This document shows, piece after piece, positions 33,945-44,229 of a DNA stretch of 64,000 nt. Both the position numbers and the translations under genes were made by a program. Position 1 is the stretch's first letter; the number at the start of each line of letters is the position of its first letter. This DNA is from Trichostrongylus colubriformis (lineage: Eukaryota > Nematoda > Chromadorea > Rhabditida > Trichostrongylidae), in NCBI GenBank assembly GCA_963978905.1, contig OZ022257.1, positions 40,062,203 through 40,126,202 on the forward strand. Reading direction: 5' to 3'. The notes below the pieces were generated by a model. It was not told where the DNA came from. It saw only the letters and a list, made by a program, of their open reading frames with translations, and searched no databases.

Positions 33945-34489
33945 TTCAGCCGCGTGTGGCAGAAGAAAGGATGCATGTGTGACCTTTGTAGAGACAAGAA
34001 CAGCATTCGTTTCTATAAAACTCTGCTCGACATCGGAGACGCATTAAGGATACCTCACGTGGTTATTCAGGTAAAATAATATTCACTATTAATCATTTCG
34101 GAGACTGATTCCCTTCTTTGTAGGCCATCAAGTGTATACTTGTCATCTCCGCCAGCAATGCCGATCCCGAACGCAGTTTTTCAACAGCCAATAGGCTCAC
34201 AAGAGATGAAAGGAGCAGCTTAGGAGATAAAAACTTGGATAGCCTGATGAGGTCAGCTTTACCAACTTTTAGCGCTTCATACAGTTTACCTCTAAACTAT
34301 CAACCCTTATCTCCATATCAAAGATCTACCGCAGAGTTCAACGCGCCGAAGGTACTTACCGTTACGCCCAAAACTCTGGCTAAGCAGCGGCTTAACCCAC
34401 TCACTGGTTTAGGACTTTCGGCTCACATGCCATCAACGTTCAAAAGTTCCGACAGCTTCATGAAGCGTGTGGAAGAGTCAATTATTTAA
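33945..34489 (+). pseudogene. hAT transposase C-terminal exons (dimerisation region)
   Basis: Two exons in the same phase: 33945-34070 (ends LRIPHVVIQ, donor GTAAAA) and 34124-34489 (acceptor TTTGTAG, stop TAA), separated by a 53-bp intron. Exon 2 reads AIKCILVISASNADPERSFS then TANRLTRDERSSLGDKNLDS, the classic hAT C-terminal dimerisation motif (SxxxERxFSxxNRL, R-x-x-L...L-x-x-L-M). Exon 1 has WQKKGCMCDLCRDKNSIRF. The upstream catalytic part is not recognisable, so the copy is incomplete. It remains open for the final 122 codons, which may point to fairly recent activity or a domesticated use. It lies inside hAT ends in the same orientation. Confidence 0.8.
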
Positions 34490-35161
34490 GGTATCTTTTT
34501 TTCTAGTTCATGCCTCTTCAATGGTAGTTGGAGCTCAGGTTATCAGGTGCTGCACAAGATCTTGTGAAGCTATGTGCCCAGCACTCTATGATCTCGCATA
34601 AGCTCAATAGCAGACCAGATGCACACTTCATACGACTGTCAAAAGAGGATCATGAAACAGTGAAAGCAATGATCTTTTCTTCTGGTGCTCTTCGTGATGA
34701 TGATAATTGATATGATTGAGACATGATTGAGACATTTCATAGGGTTTTAATTTTTATTTGTACAATCATTTACATGCACCACTGCAACAAAATTATAACA
34801 ATTTAACAACGTGAACAACAAGCATGTTTTGCTGGATTGCTTGGCTCCATTAGACTCCGTTGATAGTATGACTGGTATAGCCTAAAATGAAAATAAAGTT
34901 TTCCTCTTCTAGATGGATACCGACATGTCGTTCCTGCACACGTCAATCAAGTCTATGATAGCAATGCATCAACATATAGTTTACAGTTTTATGAGTATCT
35001 TGGTTCGATCCGCGAGTAGACAGGCCCTTCCATAACGATGAGGTGTGTGTCATCATGGCAGCGCGATGGTGTGTGCTAAACGCGTTACGAACCCACAAAT
35101 GGTGACGGCCACCTTTTAAAGATGGCCTACAACCATTTGCGATTCAGCCAGCGAGGTAGCG
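34490..35161. other. hAT 3' region
   Basis: One 60-codon plus frame (34528-34710) is open but has no motif. It could be a further piece of the hAT gene or chance. Confidence 0.35.
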
Positions 35162-35339
35162 GTGGCTTTTTTCGTGTATGTGGGGGAGATATCGACTGTA
35201 CGAAGGGCTAGAGGAAATCCCATGAAAGTATCGCTCAGCTACAGATGCGACCCCCCCCCCCTCCTGTCCGGCCAAGTGCGACCCCCCCCCCTGTCGAGGA
35301 GTCCTCGACTCCCGGAGTGCCCTGGCCCAGGCTCATCCC

Positions 35340-36550
35340 AAACTGTGTCATGTATACAGATTATTCGAGCTTTCTTTTCGTACACTCAGTGCGACTGATA
35401 AGCGACTGTGATTGTGGGGATGAAGATATGGCCAGTGAGATTCATTTGCATTCATGAAAATCATATGGAAGTCATGTGTGGATAGGGTCAAGCTAGCTAT
35501 TCATGCGACGTTCGAAAAGCTATCTCACGGTGAGTTTTCTGAAGATTTCCGACGCAGGTTATTCGTCCAGCACCAAATTCTAACAAATGTTTGCCGACGC
35601 TGTCACCAAAGTTTCCGATTATGCATCTCCCGAATCTGGAGGCTGGAGTTGGCTAGTGCCTCAATCACTGTACATATCACTAATTCAGTCACTAATTCAT
35701 GATGGATGAGGTCAATTTGCTAGATGTTGATTGCTAGATGTATGCAAGAGCATGATATATTCAATATTCAACTACTTGTACCTCATATACCCAATAGTAA
35801 GGCACCCACGCACCAAAATGGATTGTCAGAAGCCAACAAAAATGTTTTTTAGGCGTGAAATTCCAAGAGGTTGCGACCGCCTACAATGCAGTGCTCGTGA
35901 GTTATTAGTTTTCCCTCTACAGTTTTAGCGCATTCGTATATAGATATTGCGGACAAGAGTTTTGGGTCAATCTGGAGGTGAGTGATTCTTACCCTCAAAG
36001 TCCCAGCTATACAAGAATAGTAATAGCTTTCCGTGAGCCTGATCTCGATTACATCACAACACAGTCAAGTTCCACCCCTGCATGGGTTCAGAGGGAAGCA
36101 CAATATAGCGTAAGTGCGAAGTTCGCATTGTATTTCTACGAGAAAGCCTTCATTGCAATCACACGCGGCATTCGGCTCCACTTCAATGGCAGCCAAGAGA
36201 TGATATTCAGTAAATATTCCGAGCTGGCTGAAAAGTTGTTTTGGGTAGCGTGACTCGAAGAATACGATATCGCGTTTATTTAGCGCAAAACTCCCTGTAC
36301 TCCCGCCAACTTTGCGTGCGGAGTCACGCTACCGCAAAGTCATAAAATCGTGAAGTCTGACGGCGACCTTACGCGAGGGTACAGGGGGATTCGCCCTGAA
36401 CGACTCTGATAAGTGTACTCTTCGAAAAAAATTCTATTCAAAACACAACTTTCCAGCCAACTTGGCTTGATGACCGAATGCTCACCTCTTCGTCACCATC
36501 AAAGTAATCAGCTTATTATAAGCGTTTTCGAAAGACTATTTTTTGTTAAC
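35340..36550. other. Possible unresolved 5' exons of a plus-strand gene
   Basis: Exon-like pieces with good splice sites: about 35851-35899 (acceptor TTTTTAG, donor GTGAGT) and 35923-35977 (acceptor CTCTACAG, donor GTGAGT). In one frame the first reads VKFQEVATAYNAVL, resembling helix III of a J domain, but the phases then do not join cleanly and no HPD motif is visible. A 91-codon frame (35978-36253) is also open. These might be 5' exons of the 37.5-40.9 kb gene. Low confidence. Confidence 0.25.
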
Positions 36551-36555
36551 TCGTC

Positions 36556-36870
36556 TCATAAACAAGTGATCAATGCGTATACTTTTTTACCCGGTACCTC
36601 GATGTGGGACCCATCAACCGGCTTTACTACCTTGCCTAGCTTTTCCAGTATACGTACAATCGTCGATCGATTAAAGCCAAGTATGATTGCTATTTCTGTG
36701 GCGGTTAGGTAAGGGTCCGCCTTCACGGTGGAACGTAGTACTTCCAAATTTATCTCCATAGGCCGGCCAGACTTCCTAGCATCCCCGAGAGTAAGATCTA
36801 ATTCCTTGAATTTGGCGAACCAAGTCTCGCATGTGTGGTAAGAGACGTCCTCACCGTATGTAATCCACTA
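36556..36870 (-). pseudogene. mariner-type transposase N-terminal fragment
   Basis: Minus-strand reading TCETWFAKFKELDLTLGDAR then KSGRPMEINLEVLRSTVKAD, TATEIAIILGFNRSTIVRIL, EKLGKVVKPV. This is the paired helix-turn-helix region of mariner transposases, including the W(F)xxFkxxd...D...SGRP linker. The catalytic domain is absent; no inverted repeats were found around it. Different subfamily from the 12.3-kb copy. Confidence 0.75.
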
Positions 36871-36904
36871 GCCTGGTGTTGAGTACCTTTACATTCGCAA
36901 ATCT

Positions 36905-37543
36905 ATGCCAAAAGCCAGGCCCATGATTTTGTCGGCGTTGCCGCCTGTGCGCAAATATGAACACGGCTTCACAAATAAAGCGCGTCGCATCGCTACCGCA
37001 AAGTATGAAATCTGCCCAAAGCGTCCCGCAAAGTTTGGAAACCACCTTGGGATATGCAAAGCGAGCGTACGCACGAAGCGCACACTCGTAAACGCCTTCT
37101 CAACCCACTACCTGCTGCTCTGCCAACGCTCAGTCTCCAGTCGCATAAGGCGTGTACAAACGTTGCGCCGTATGCTACGGGCCTCCGTGACTTCGCTCCC
37201 AGAATCGTTTAGCAGATTCAGCACAGATCGAGATCTACGTTCGAAGCTGCATCAGGCTATACAAATTTCATCTTGATCGTCAGGTGACCTGAGCTTCCTT
37301 TGTACGTGCAAGTTGATATGTGTAGATGGCACGTTATCACACCTTTAGATTAATGTCGGGAGATCATTTAGTTTCTACAGTCGTGAGTGGTAGTTTTTCT
37401 GCATCACCTACCTTCCAATAATCACTCACTTGCTCGCGGACAAGCCTACGAACCCTCAGATACCGATATGCAGACCATTATATAAACAGTCACACAAAGT
37501 ATAGTTTATGCGGTAAAAAGATGTCTGCTTGGACTGTTTTCAG
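36905..37543. other. Unassigned interval
   Basis: A 123-codon plus frame (36905-37276) overlaps comparable minus frames and has no motif. It could contain an exon of the gene downstream but no good splice pairing was found. Confidence 0.3.
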
Positions 37544-40500
37544 GACCGTTTCTGTCCAGCAAAAATACATCGTCCAGTACAATTCATCCTTACATACATG
37601 ATGCTTCACGTCTATCTACTCTACGCTACAATTTATGGAATCACGCAATTCGTCGTTCACCACACACGCATAAGAGGTTCCCATATCATACCACTGCTGC
37701 CATCTGTGGCTCATTGCAAAGAAAAGGTTCATGATAGATATTACAGACGCTATAGTAATACAGTGGCTGCGTTTTATGCCTTCACAGCGAACCTACATCC
37801 CGGCACAATCTGAACGAGCGGGTGAGGCTACTCACCCCAGAAAATCGCGTGGCCGCTCGCGGCGAGCGGCGCGGCGGCTGCGAGTGTCAGTGGCACGGCA
37901 TGGCAGCCTTCAAGCGAGGCAGTGTGGCATGGGTGGAAGCGCGGAGGTGACGCAGCCACGCTCCGCCGGGCTCCCAAGGACAATCGATTTGCAAGTCGTA
38001 CTGGTGGCGCCGCGAGTGGGACGCGGCGAAGATTTTATGGCGTAAGTAACCTCACCCTGAACAAGCCAATAGAGATGCAGAGACCTTTCGAAGAAATGAT
38101 CTTGAGGGAAGGCATGTAGGTCTCACCTATACTTAGGCAGGGAGAGAGCTGCGGGTTGAATGAATCAGTCCTGCCCTCCACTGTATTAGCATAGCAATTT
38201 TTTCAAGAGGATTTCTTCTTTGAAATGAAAGCTGGTCCTTGTAGATTATAATGTTTGTGACATCGGTATTTCTGTGGCACTGGTTCTCGAAGAGTGTTCT
38301 CGGCATTTCGGCCGGCTGGGAGTATATTTCGACCTGGGTGGTCCATCTTCGACCCCAAATCAACATTAAGCCTCAACTGGTACGACTTTCATATCTCAAA
38401 ATAAATACTCCCGTACGCTTGTACTCTTATACTCTCCATCACTTTCAGAAACTAGTCAGTGTCTCAGATTCCTGCCACTCCAACGCGTCCAATGTTTCTA
38501 TGAATGTAGAAGAAGTCAGTGCGAGATTTACAGAATTGTAGATGAAAATGATTGCAGTTTTCTTCATTACCATAATTATTGCTTTTGGTTGGTATGGTCA
38601 TAACCACTATTGAGTGGAGTAAACAACTCTCCTGCTTAAGTTACGAAAACAAAGGGTTTATGTGCCCGAGTATGTAGCTTATGCGGCTTCGCGATTTGAG
38701 ATCCATTATAGCGACGCCTCATCGGCTCCTGCACTATACCCGAGAAATTTATTTAGAAATAGGCTGTATATCTTGAAAATCTTGTCTTTTGAAGGTGAAT
38801 GCGGATATGAACGTCTACCTATGTCCTGAGAAAGAAGAATTTGCTGATCTGATGAAAAATTTCCAAATGGCTACTGACACGGCCTCGTTCGCCAGCGATC
38901 TTGTGTCGTCAGTGGCAGCGTAAACACAGTTATTGAATTTCTAGCTCGGTGACTTCGATACAGTCCGTCTCTTCAGAAGCATCACCCAGTCCGAATCCAT
39001 CGACTCGCTTCAAGGTTGGTCATCGTCTGGAGCTGCCGACGGAGAAGATGAAATTGATATTGATAGAGAGATGGATAAAGCCTGCTTGCTTGAGGTGAGC
39101 CGTGTTTGGGATGCAGTCCAGATCACAGCGCTAGATAGGGCGTGGCCTACGGACCTGGGTGAGAGGGTATAAACTCTCTGATCCCGGCACACACCCTGTT
39201 AATGTTGCAGTACCTGTTCGGGCGACCCCATATATGTACCCAATGACTCTAACGTGATACGCAGTGAGGGCGCATCCTATGTGGTTAAGGAAGGATCTAT
39301 CTCCCCATAGAAGGAAGTGCGCTCACTCGTTACCACGAGGTGTATTGTTAGAGTAACCTTCGGGTACTCAAAGTGGCAATGTTTGCGAATATTGAAGGCA
39401 AGGGAAGGATGGTAAATCGAAGCGGCTGTTTAAAATGAGTTTTATACCAGGGGTAGAGCACGGGGTACCATTTACCAATCTGCTTTCCGTATCTGCTGTG
39501 CATCTGTAGTAGCAGGTTACAACTGTCTTAAGATGAGCATTTCACCACAAATATGATATGCAAGGGATGGGCATGTGTGTCTCAATTGCACACTGGTTAG
39601 TTGCTCGGATTATTCCTCAACCTAATACAACCGCTCCCAGGGATGTCTCCATCCGTGCCAGTCCCTGTCTTCACTACACGACATGGGCTGTTTCCGCCAC
39701 AAAAAGTGCGCGAAGGCGACGTGAAGGCTTCTGAAGTTTTCAATGCGGCCTTTAAGTAAACGTGAACGCCATTGAGAGTAGACGTTTGTGGCTTTGGCAC
39801 TAACATGGCTGTAGCATGAATCAACGACACGAACTTTTTGGACCTTTTTAAATTATGAACTATTCCACATGCACATCAAAAAATCGTTATGCCCTCTGAC
39901 TGTGCTTAAAATGCAGCACCTAGCCTGCACAATATGTCCAGTGGTGATTTGACCAAAATCATTTGAGACTTCCAAGTCGTTATGGTTGGATCAGGACAAC
40001 TATTGTTTGTTTTCCTTGCAGAGGCACGCCAACGACTTTAGGGATTCCGAAGACAGTGCTGGGGAACAAGACCAACTGCTACCTGAGACAAGTAATGGAA
40101 AGAAGTGCACGGAAAAGAGCCGCTTGACCTTACGGGAGGTGGCAAAAGAGGTCTTGCATGAGGTTGAGTTGAAGTTTTGGTTTGTTAATCGGAATAATCA
40201 TTTTGTTTGTCCCTCCTCTGTTCTTCTCGTCATGCCATATTCTGATCAAATCTATATTTGCAGCCATTTTTCCATCTGAGAATAAACAGTGGAAGACTAG
40301 ATTTAGCTGACCCGGAAGGTGAAATGCGGCCTTTAGTAGAGATCCAAGGAAACGGTGTGTGGTTTGGTCCCCTATGGAAAGCACGCTCTACTTACTTGAA
40401 TAGACTTTCTCCTGACCCTCGCCTTTGACCCGTGTTCCTTTCATGAGTAGGCGCGTGGCGTGCTGCGTATGACCGCTACACATCACATCTCGATGTTGTG

Positions 40501-40856
40501 CTAATCGATCGTCAATGAGGGTCGCGTCAAAAAGCAGCGTAAAACTCATTCCACTGACGCACTTGCTCCTCGCTTGATTACCAGCAATCGAACGAGCGCT
40601 CATGTTGCTTTTAGATTTAACTAATGCTTTACCGAAGTTTTGATGAAAAATTCTGAGAAATATATCTGATTTCAAAATCTTTCAGGTGTCATCTGTCTCG
40701 AGCGGCTTTCGCTCGCGGATTCCACGTCCCCAGGCTTTGGAACGTTTCAGAGTCAGAAATGCAATTGCTAATTCGCAACTCCGTCAACGATTCCTCGAAA
40801 GAAACCGATCGTCCGACAGTGAAACTGCAAGACTTTCCAGTAGTTTCGAGTGCTAA
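37544..40856 (+). CDS. Host gene, unrecognised: two hydrophobic segments and Ser/acidic C-terminal tail (5' end unresolved)
   Basis: Seven phase-0 exons join in one frame: 37544-37726, 38245-38379, 38449-38514, 38795-38911, 38945-39094, 40022-40162, 40686-40856 (stop TAA). AATAAA follows at 40904. The first two carry hydrophobic stretches (FILTYMMLHVYLLYATIYG, MFVTSVFLWHWF), suggesting a membrane anchor or hairpin. Later exons are polar: CPEKEEFADLMKNFQMATDT, LGDFDTVRLFRSITQSESID with an acidic ADGEDEIDIDREMD, RDSEDSAGEQDQLL, then SGFRSRIPRPQALERFRVRN and a C-terminal SSFEC. LGDFDTV resembles an LC3-interacting core (F-x-x-V next to acid), loosely recalling reticulophagy receptors, but I do not recognise the protein. 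Weak points: the acceptor TTTTGAAG before 38795, the 33-bp intron at 38912-38944 (donor could be 38903), and a missing start. Introns carry repeats. Convergent with TTR copy 1, 99 bp apart. Confidence 0.6.
37840..38050 (+). repeat. Dispersed repeat R2, copy 1 (intronic)
   Basis: About 200 bp of GC-rich sequence similar to 48640-48850 in the same orientation (AATCGCGTGGC, CAGCCTTCAAGCGAG, CAGTGTGGCATG, GTCGTACTGGTGGCGCCGCG). Lies in the intron between the two hydrophobic-segment exons of the plus-strand host gene. Confidence 0.8.
39113..39200. mobile_element. Half copy of MITE R3 (intronic)
   Basis: GATAGGGCGTGGCCTACGGAC and CTGGGTGAGAGGGTAT followed by ACTCTCTGATCCCG match the left half of the MITE at 54394-54552. 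Only one arm is present. It sits in the intron after the acidic exon. Confidence 0.65.
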
Positions 40857-40903
40857 TGTGATATGCTGCATGAAGATCTCATTTGCTTTGTATCCCAACA
40901 AAA

Positions 40904-40909
40904 AATAAA
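40904..40909 (+). terminator. Poly(A) signal AATAAA of the plus-strand host gene
   Basis: AATAAA 48 bp after the TAA stop at 40854-40856. The convergent TTR copy 1 stops at 40956, so the two 3' ends are closely packed or overlap. Confidence 0.55.
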
Positions 40910-40955
40910 ACTAAAAATTAATTTGAAACAACAAATTCTAGAACAGAAGCCGTGC

Positions 40956-43900
40956 TCAGAGGCGTAATTTCATGCATTCACGAGTTTCTTGATCGAAGAT
41001 GCCTTCGAGATTGATCACACCAATGTCAAGCCATTGCTCCGGCCTCGGATTGCCGTTGTGGATGAACTTTTTTGGAATTATGAATTTCAGTTTTCGGGAG
41101 CATTTCTGAAATATCTTTGTTGATTGAGCTAAACATGCGAACCTTTTGGAAAAAGGACTCAGTGAGTCTTTCAATTGCTAATTACATTATTTTGTGTTAT
41201 TTCTGTTCTGTTCTGTTTAATATTAGCAGTGGGCTGCTGAAGAGGGTCGAGAAAGGTCGCCCTGTAACAAGCATGGGTGTCCTCTTCAAACCACCCACCT
41301 GGGGAATCCTTCCCGTCCCTCTTTTGATTAAAGGAGTCAGCCATTATACTTGCTGTGTTTGCGCCCTCAATTAGTGGGTAGAGGTGCAGACCAAAAAGTT
41401 TAAGTCGTCCCGTAGGTGACAATCATTCGCCATTTGCACATATGGGCATGGCCACGAAATCGCATCGTACATGTGCTGGATGCCGCCTATATTACTCAAT
41501 TTCATTAGTGAAGACGGCTTATACGGTACTAAATTCAAAGAGAATTCTCTGTTTCAGTACGAGTTCAGGTTTGTTAGGATGAAGGACGCCACTCGAAAGT
41601 AGTAGTCGCCACGGGGTTGGTGTTGGTAGGGTATAACTAAGTCAGATTACAAGGTGACTTCGGGTGTGTACACTTATGTCAGGATTGTCGCACGACGACG
41701 AGCGCCGTGCGACGCTGTGGGTGTGAGCTATGCGCGTCGCTGTTGTTGGGTCTCAGAACGATAACACGCTGATGCTACTCGTCCGCCTTGCTTCGTTTGC
41801 GAAATGCCGCGGTGCGACAATCCTGACATAAGGTGACGTACCCGGTGAGTTCTGGTGTGCGATTAAAGACAGCATTAGGGGTAATGTGGTTGTTGAGAAA
41901 TCCCTAAAAGAAGTTACTAACATGGAAGCTATGAGCCCAAGAGGCTATTTGTGGCAAGATTCCGGTGAGAAAGCGCGCCTCCGAACTGTAGAATGGCCCA
42001 ACGGATAACAACTGATGCCTTGGATCACCGTCCCCGCCTCCAGGCGGCGTGATTCCAAGTTGGCAACAATTAGGTTGGTTGGTTTGACAACCTTGAAAGT
42101 ATCGCGGGGCACTTTCTCACCATTAGCTTGAAAATCACCACATGGAAATAGATGCTGTCGCATTTACGGACATCCCTTCGTGTTTACGACTTGGCAATGC
42201 CAATGGAAAACTTGTGAGGACTACCCGTCTCTTGACGGAAAGGTCGTCCGCCTCCAAAACCAAGGGTGGGAGGGGGTCCTATTTCTCGGGTTTTTGGCCA
42301 TTTCCATCCGTTTTTTCTCCACTGCCCTGTTACTAGGCATCTCGACTTTCAGATTCACTACTTCTTTTACTTTTCATCCTACTTTCCCCTAATGCTGTCT
42401 TTAATTCACAAGGGACCGACAGGGTATTCCACGCGCGTCGATCCAAGTGTGAAATGGTAACATAGTTTCACCCTGCTGACGTACAAACGTCGCTGCGTAT
42501 GAGGTGTAGCTACAGGTAATTCAGGTTGCCTATGCTCAAATAAACCTCAAAACTATTGGCATAGTCAAAACTGAGGTTGGAGTAATTCTGCCAAACCCAC
42601 ATTATTCTCATCCCTGCATTCGTGCCATATGTACAGAACCGGGTCGATTGGAGTCAATTCACGTGTTGTTCCTGAGACTTGAAACCTGCCGAGCTGATCC
42701 GTCTGCTGTTCATCCAGTGTGTCGTCGGGATCAATCCCTGAACATCATGACTATAGTGACCACGACGACCCCTCACCGTTACAACCATAATTTTTTTCAA
42801 CTTTTAACATTAGCGACAATAGCCTCCCATTTACTGAATGATAAGCCGAGGTGGCGACGGCGCTCCTGTGGCCATGGTTTGCGTATGGCTTGTATACGTC
42901 GTGTGAGGTTCCAATTCATCCGGTGTCAGTGAATCAGTAGCCAGCTCTATTGAGGAGTAAAAACAGGCTTCTACATTAGTAGGTCTCATAACTCTTATAT
43001 GATGGCTAGGGTATTGTTTCAAAGCCAGCATGTATCTAATGGAAAGTAGAGTGCGTGGCGCATCCCAACAAGCACGGCTACGGTTACAAGTTGTGCATGG
43101 CAGATTTGTGGACAATTGAAGGTCCCATTCGATAACCCTAGCATTCGATTGGGATTCCACATCGAAAAATTACTATCGATTGGCGAGCGTTTTCCATTTC
43201 GGTACAGAAATCACAAAAAGGAGGTGGTTGCCGAGGAATCCTTCGAGAATTACTAAAAAATACGGCATCATCTTGTTCCATCCAAATACACGACGCCCCA
43301 TGGGAAATTCTAATTTTACGCTTATTCCCCCTACTCAAGGTCGCGATGGCCAAAAAATCGCCAAAAAGAGGTGGTGCGATAAAGTGTAAGCGATGTCGCA
43401 CCTATCACTGAAAGTAGGACTTGATCACAAACCACAGAAAAAAAGCGAACGATAAGCTCAACAAAGGCCCAAAACGAGGTCTCCTGAATACAGTCCTCGA
43501 ACGAATACTACAGCCTAGAATCGAGACTCTGCTTGGTGGTATCACTCAAATTTCAACGATATCGCCTGTACCATTCTGCTAACGTTGTGTTCATCATCAG
43601 AATTTGTCTTAGCTTAACTTTTCATGATGATTCGCGGGCTTAACTTGCCACCTTGAGTTTCGGTATCCAATTCTGGACCTCATTCGGTTATGTGGGTGAG
43701 TTGAGGTCCAGCAGGCCTGTCTTCGCTAGGGTGCGCCGTGATGCCACAAAAAAGTGTGCGGGCTGGACAAGTTCCCAAGGGTCTACCTGCCCTAAGAAGG
43801 TAAGTGCCTATTTTATTTACCGCGTGGTGTGCCTTTAATCCCGTCTATTCCAAACTTGTGAAGAATTGCGGGTGGTTGGACTAGAGGATTAAAATGTGCA

Positions 43901-44206
43901 GGTTTAGAAGATAGCGGCTTCTTGCACTCGCCCTTTCCGAGCATGGAAATGCCAGCGGATGAGCGCAATACGCGGATTTCTCCACAATAGGCAATTCAGG
44001 ACCAGCACTACCCTCTACATCCCAACGTTAGAAGTAATTTCGTCTAACTAACCATAATCAATATCGACTATTCGGACTTTGCTGTTAACGGCAGGTACTG
44101 TCCCGCACTTCAATACACCTCGTACTGCCACTCCTTGTTTGCGAAATGCTCCACAGAATACAAAACATAGAAATATCGTGAACAGAAAAATTGGACAACT
44201 CCGCAT
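40956..44206 (-). CDS. Transthyretin-like secreted protein, copy 1
   Basis: Nematode TTR-like (TTL) family: small secreted proteins with a transthyretin-like beta-sandwich, abundant in secretions of parasitic species. Exons on the minus strand: 44206-44053, 42737-42601, 41105-40956, giving 146 residues. Residues 1-20 are a signal peptide (MRSCPIFLFTIFLCFVFCGA), then FRKQGVAVRGVLKCGTVPAV, NSKVRIVDIDYG, IDPDDTLDEQQTDQLGRF, LTPIDPVLYIWHECRDENN, LKFIIPKKFIHNGNPRPEQW and NLEGIFDQETRECMKLRL. Four mature Cys (LKC, HEC, KCS, REC) are shared with the other copies, with disulphide roles likely by family. The C-terminus is three residues longer than in copies 2 and 3. Intron phases are 1 and 0 and the donors are GTTAGT and GTGGGT. 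Introns are 1315 and 1495 bp and contain MITEs. TTTCAG lies directly before ATG. Confidence 0.92.
41662..41843. mobile_element. hAT-like MITE family M1, copy 1 (in TTR copy 1 intron 2)
   Basis: 182 bp. Left end GGGTGTGTACACTTATGTCA, right end in reverse complement GGGTACGTCACCTTATGTCA; both continue GGATTGTCGCAC. Flanks GGTGACTT (41653-41660) and GGTGAGTT (41844-41851) form an 8-bp duplication with one mismatch. Homologous to 49758-49986. Confidence 0.8.
41863..42404. mobile_element. TTAA-flanked MITE, family F3-like, copy 3 (in TTR copy 1 intron 2)
   Basis: Left end TTAAAGACAGCATTAGGGGTAA, right end TTTCCCCTAATGCTGTCTTTAA: inverted repeats of about 18 bp bounded by TTAA. About 542 bp. The right half (TTGGCCATTTCCATCCG, TTTTTTCTCCACTG, CTCGACTTTCAGATTC) recurs inverted at 62821-63080, and a piece of the left half recurs near 47530-47700. 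Confidence 0.85.
42500..42600. other. Intron 2 sequence of TTR copy 1 near exon 2
   Basis: No repeat recognised between the MITE and the exon 2 donor. Confidence 0.4.
43820..43838. mobile_element. Right end of an F2 foldback element (in TTR copy 1 intron 1)
   Basis: CGCGTGGTGTGCCTTTAA matches the right ends of F2 elements at 45.99 and 60.98 kb. The rest of the element is not visible, so only a remnant is claimed. Confidence 0.5.
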
Positions 44207-44212
44207 CTGAAA
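44207..44212 (-). promoter_or_regulatory. TTTCAG acceptor abutting the TTR copy 1 start codon
   Basis: On the minus strand TTTCAG is followed immediately by ATG. This matches the nematode 3' splice-site consensus, so the mRNA is probably trans-spliced with SL1 (or cis-spliced from a 5' UTR exon) with no 5' UTR beyond the leader. It decides the start codon. Confidence 0.7.
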
Positions 44213-44229
44213 CTTCAGAAAAGAAGACG

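Larger units (their letters stand above)
29920..35324 (+). mobile_element. hAT transposon, 5.4 kb, with 8-bp target site duplication
   Basis: The left end CAGGGCACTCC-CAGGTGTCGAGGA and the right end, read in reverse complement CAGGGCACTCC-GGGAGTCGAGGA, are inverted repeats. The flanks are GCCCAAGC (29912-29919) and GCCCAGGC (35325-35332), an 8-bp duplication with one mismatch. CAGGG ends plus 8-bp duplications are the hAT signature, and the interior carries a hAT transposase C-terminus on the plus strand at 33945-34489. Both ends have long C runs. The interior also holds a 69-bp tandem array, a T-rich repeat and a nested TA-flanked element, so the upstream transposase exons are lost or unrecognisable. 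A 395-bp derivative lies at 52186-52580. Confidence 0.85.

Noticed and set aside
34985..35015. GGTTCGATCC resembling a tRNA B box
   Set aside because: No matching A box at the right distance and no cloverleaf could be drawn.
36905..37276. 123-codon plus-strand frame as an upstream exon of the unknown host gene
   Set aside because: Minus-strand frames are equally open, no acceptor/donor pair links it in phase to 37544, and no motif is visible.
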